Virus record (IMG/VR): IMGVR_UViG_3300042261_000078
Span: 1-37,447 of that record
Reading direction: 5' to 3' (one strand)
Source of the DNA: a virus
DNA length: 37,447 bases
Positions 36,757 to 37,447 of the stretch are shown here, in pieces. The position numbers and the translations under genes are program-made. Numbering within the stretch: the first letter of the stretch is position 1; every line of letters begins with the position of its first letter. Under the pieces are notes generated by a model that saw only the letters and a program-made list of their open reading frames with translations, was not told the origin of the DNA and did no database searches.

Positions 36757-37373
36757 TCTATGCGCCTAAATACATAGGTTGAAATTGCTTCGCGACCAAG
36801 TTCAGTTTCCATGTTATTTTTCTCAACAAGTACAAAACCGAGTTCGCTAAACCACTTTGTTAAGCCAAAATCAGACCAGTACCAAATATGTTCGCCTGGT
36901 CGATAATGTTTGCTTTTCGTTATGGTATTCGGATTCTCAAAGATAGGCAATGAAACAAAAACATATTGCCTTACCTTGTTAATAAGAGTTTCAGGAGATG
37001 GAATATGCTCAAGGCTATCCCAGCAAGAAATAGCATCAACATCACCGGCATAAGGATCGCAAAAGCGATCAGTCTCCATAAGCCAATTGACAGCGTTTTG
37101 ATTAACATCAAATCCAAAACCTTTAGCGCCCATAGCAGTAACAAACTTGCCGCCGCCAATACCAATATCAATGATTGAGCCATTATAGTAAAAATCAACA
37201 AGTTCTTTCCTTGCATCAGTCAGGGCATCGCCAAGTGCCGTATCATCGTAGCAAAGGTATTTTTCCCAATAATCATGCTCGTAGCAAATAGGTTCTCGCG
37301 GGTGAAAACCCATCCCCTTTTCAGGACACCAAATCAGGGAATCTTCCCAACCATTCGGTAAACTTTTTTGCAT
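36753..37373 (-). CDS. SAM-dependent methyltransferase (class I fold), copy 2
   Basis: The 206-residue protein is 90% identical to the copy at 125-745 and keeps IIDIGIGGGKF, GFDVN and CWDSLEHIP. Differences cluster outside these motifs (for example CYDDTA for GYDNTE, and FGLTKWFSELGF for LGLSKWFRQLGF), which suggests that both versions are functional variants. ATG at 37371-37373 follows the same AAGGA. The upstream glycosyltransferase frame overlaps its start, as in copy 1. Confidence 0.78.
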   Translation of the reverse strand: MQKSLPNGWEDSLIWCPEKGMGFHPREPICYEHDYWEKYLCYDDTALGDALTDARKELVDFYYNGSIIDIGIGGGKFVTAMGAKGFGFDVNQNAVNWLMETDRFCDPYAGDVDAISCWDSLEHIPSPETLINKVRQYVFVSLPIFENPNTITKSKHYRPGEHIWYWSDFGLTKWFSELGFVLVEKNNMETELGREAISTYVFRRIE

Positions 37374-37447
37374 GATCCTTGATTTCCTTTTTGCAATTAT
37401 GTTGGCCGTCAGAACAACGACAGAAATTATCCGGTATAGCATAACCC
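37321..37447 (-). CDS. Glycosyltransferase family 9-like protein, C-terminal fragment at the window edge
   Basis: The minus-strand frame GYAIPDNFCRCSDGQHNC, followed by KKEIKDHAKKFTEWLGRFPD and LVS, enters from the right edge and stops at 37321-37323. It matches the end of the gene at 693-1568, with S for R, R for G and D for N changes. The gene is cut by the window and is probably the same locus seen at the left end. Confidence 0.8.
   Translation of the reverse strand, partial: GYAIPDNFCRCSDGQHNCKKEIKDHAKKFTEWLGRFPDLVS

Larger units (their letters stand above)
36629..37447. repeat. Right copy of the diverged 819-bp terminal repeat
   Basis: This aligns gap-free with positions 1-819. Substitutions are both synonymous and amino-acid-changing (20 of 206 methyltransferase residues differ). 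The repeat spans the gp10 start, methyltransferase and glycosyltransferase end, and ends exactly at the window edge. Confidence 0.9.

Noticed and set aside
1-37447. Integrase, excisionase and lysogeny control genes
   Set aside because: No tyrosine or serine recombinase motifs and no CI/Cro-type repressor pair were found in the readable frames. The HTH/phosphoesterase and RHH proteins alone do not indicate lysogeny.

Overview
The window is an essentially complete genome of a tailed phage with a long non-contractile tail (siphovirus) and an HK97-type head. It has a P27-like small terminase, large terminase, HK97 portal, U35 prohead protease, HK97 capsid, tape measure, tail tube, tail chaperone with a -1 frameshift, and a lambda-J-like tip protein. 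The Gram-negative host is inferred from the GH108 endolysin, the J-type tip and consensus TTATCCACA DnaA boxes. Base composition looks mid-40s % G+C by eye. A betaproteobacterial host would fit, but that is a weak inference. I see no integrase, excisionase or CI-type repressor, so a lytic lifestyle is more likely. Positions 1-819 align without gaps to 36629-37447 but the two copies have diverged (186 of 206 residues identical in the methyltransferase). The contig therefore probably closes into a circle of about 36.6 kb, with its two ends taken from different strain variants. A real tandem duplication is the alternative.

Layout. The late genes all run on the minus strand. Starting near 9.8 kb and reading leftward they are: a small acidic protein, HNH, terminase small and large subunits, portal, protease, capsid, terminator, an inserted HNH gene, head/neck genes, a glycosyltransferase and a methyltransferase. 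Across the contig ends (36.7 kb leftward) they continue with neck and tail completion proteins, tail tube, chaperones G/GT, tape measure, tip proteins, J, a self-processing tail fibre, and the lysis genes ending at 23.3 kb. The region 9.8-10.3 kb has no genes. It holds DnaA-box-like motifs, an 18-bp direct repeat, a GC-rich inverted repeat that might be cos, and an early promoter. A short plus-strand operon (10.3-11.7 kb) encodes small proteins likely to act on the host and ends in a strong terminator. A gene-poor stretch (11.74-12.24 kb) carries two more DnaA-box-like motifs. The minus-strand replication block (12.2-16.1 kb) encodes a TOPRIM/RecA-like primase-helicase, an iteron-like CGGGACA array, an acidic protein, and a helix-turn-helix/phosphoesterase protein behind three evenly spaced palindromes. 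From a divergent promoter near 16.2 kb a plus-strand recombination operon runs to 23.26 kb. It encodes a ribbon-helix-helix protein, an ERF annealase, a YqaJ-type exonuclease, a DUF736 protein and a RuvC-like resolvase, followed by many small proteins.

The most unusual items are four. (1) At 20720-21029 there is a tandem array of four structured RNA units. Each is closed by a 6-7 bp stem that covaries between units and is followed by ACC(A), like a tRNA acceptor end. (2) A C_CCT_TTC slippery heptamer lies directly before the DUF736 stop codon. A -1 shift there would add 84 residues and bury an SSB-like DIPF tail. (3) Three 15-bp palindromes have centres exactly 21 bp apart, upstream of the helix-turn-helix/phosphoesterase gene. 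(4) A CGGGACA iteron array lies beside the primase-helicase gene. Three plus-strand early promoters also share a (G/C)TTTACAT element just downstream of the -10 box.
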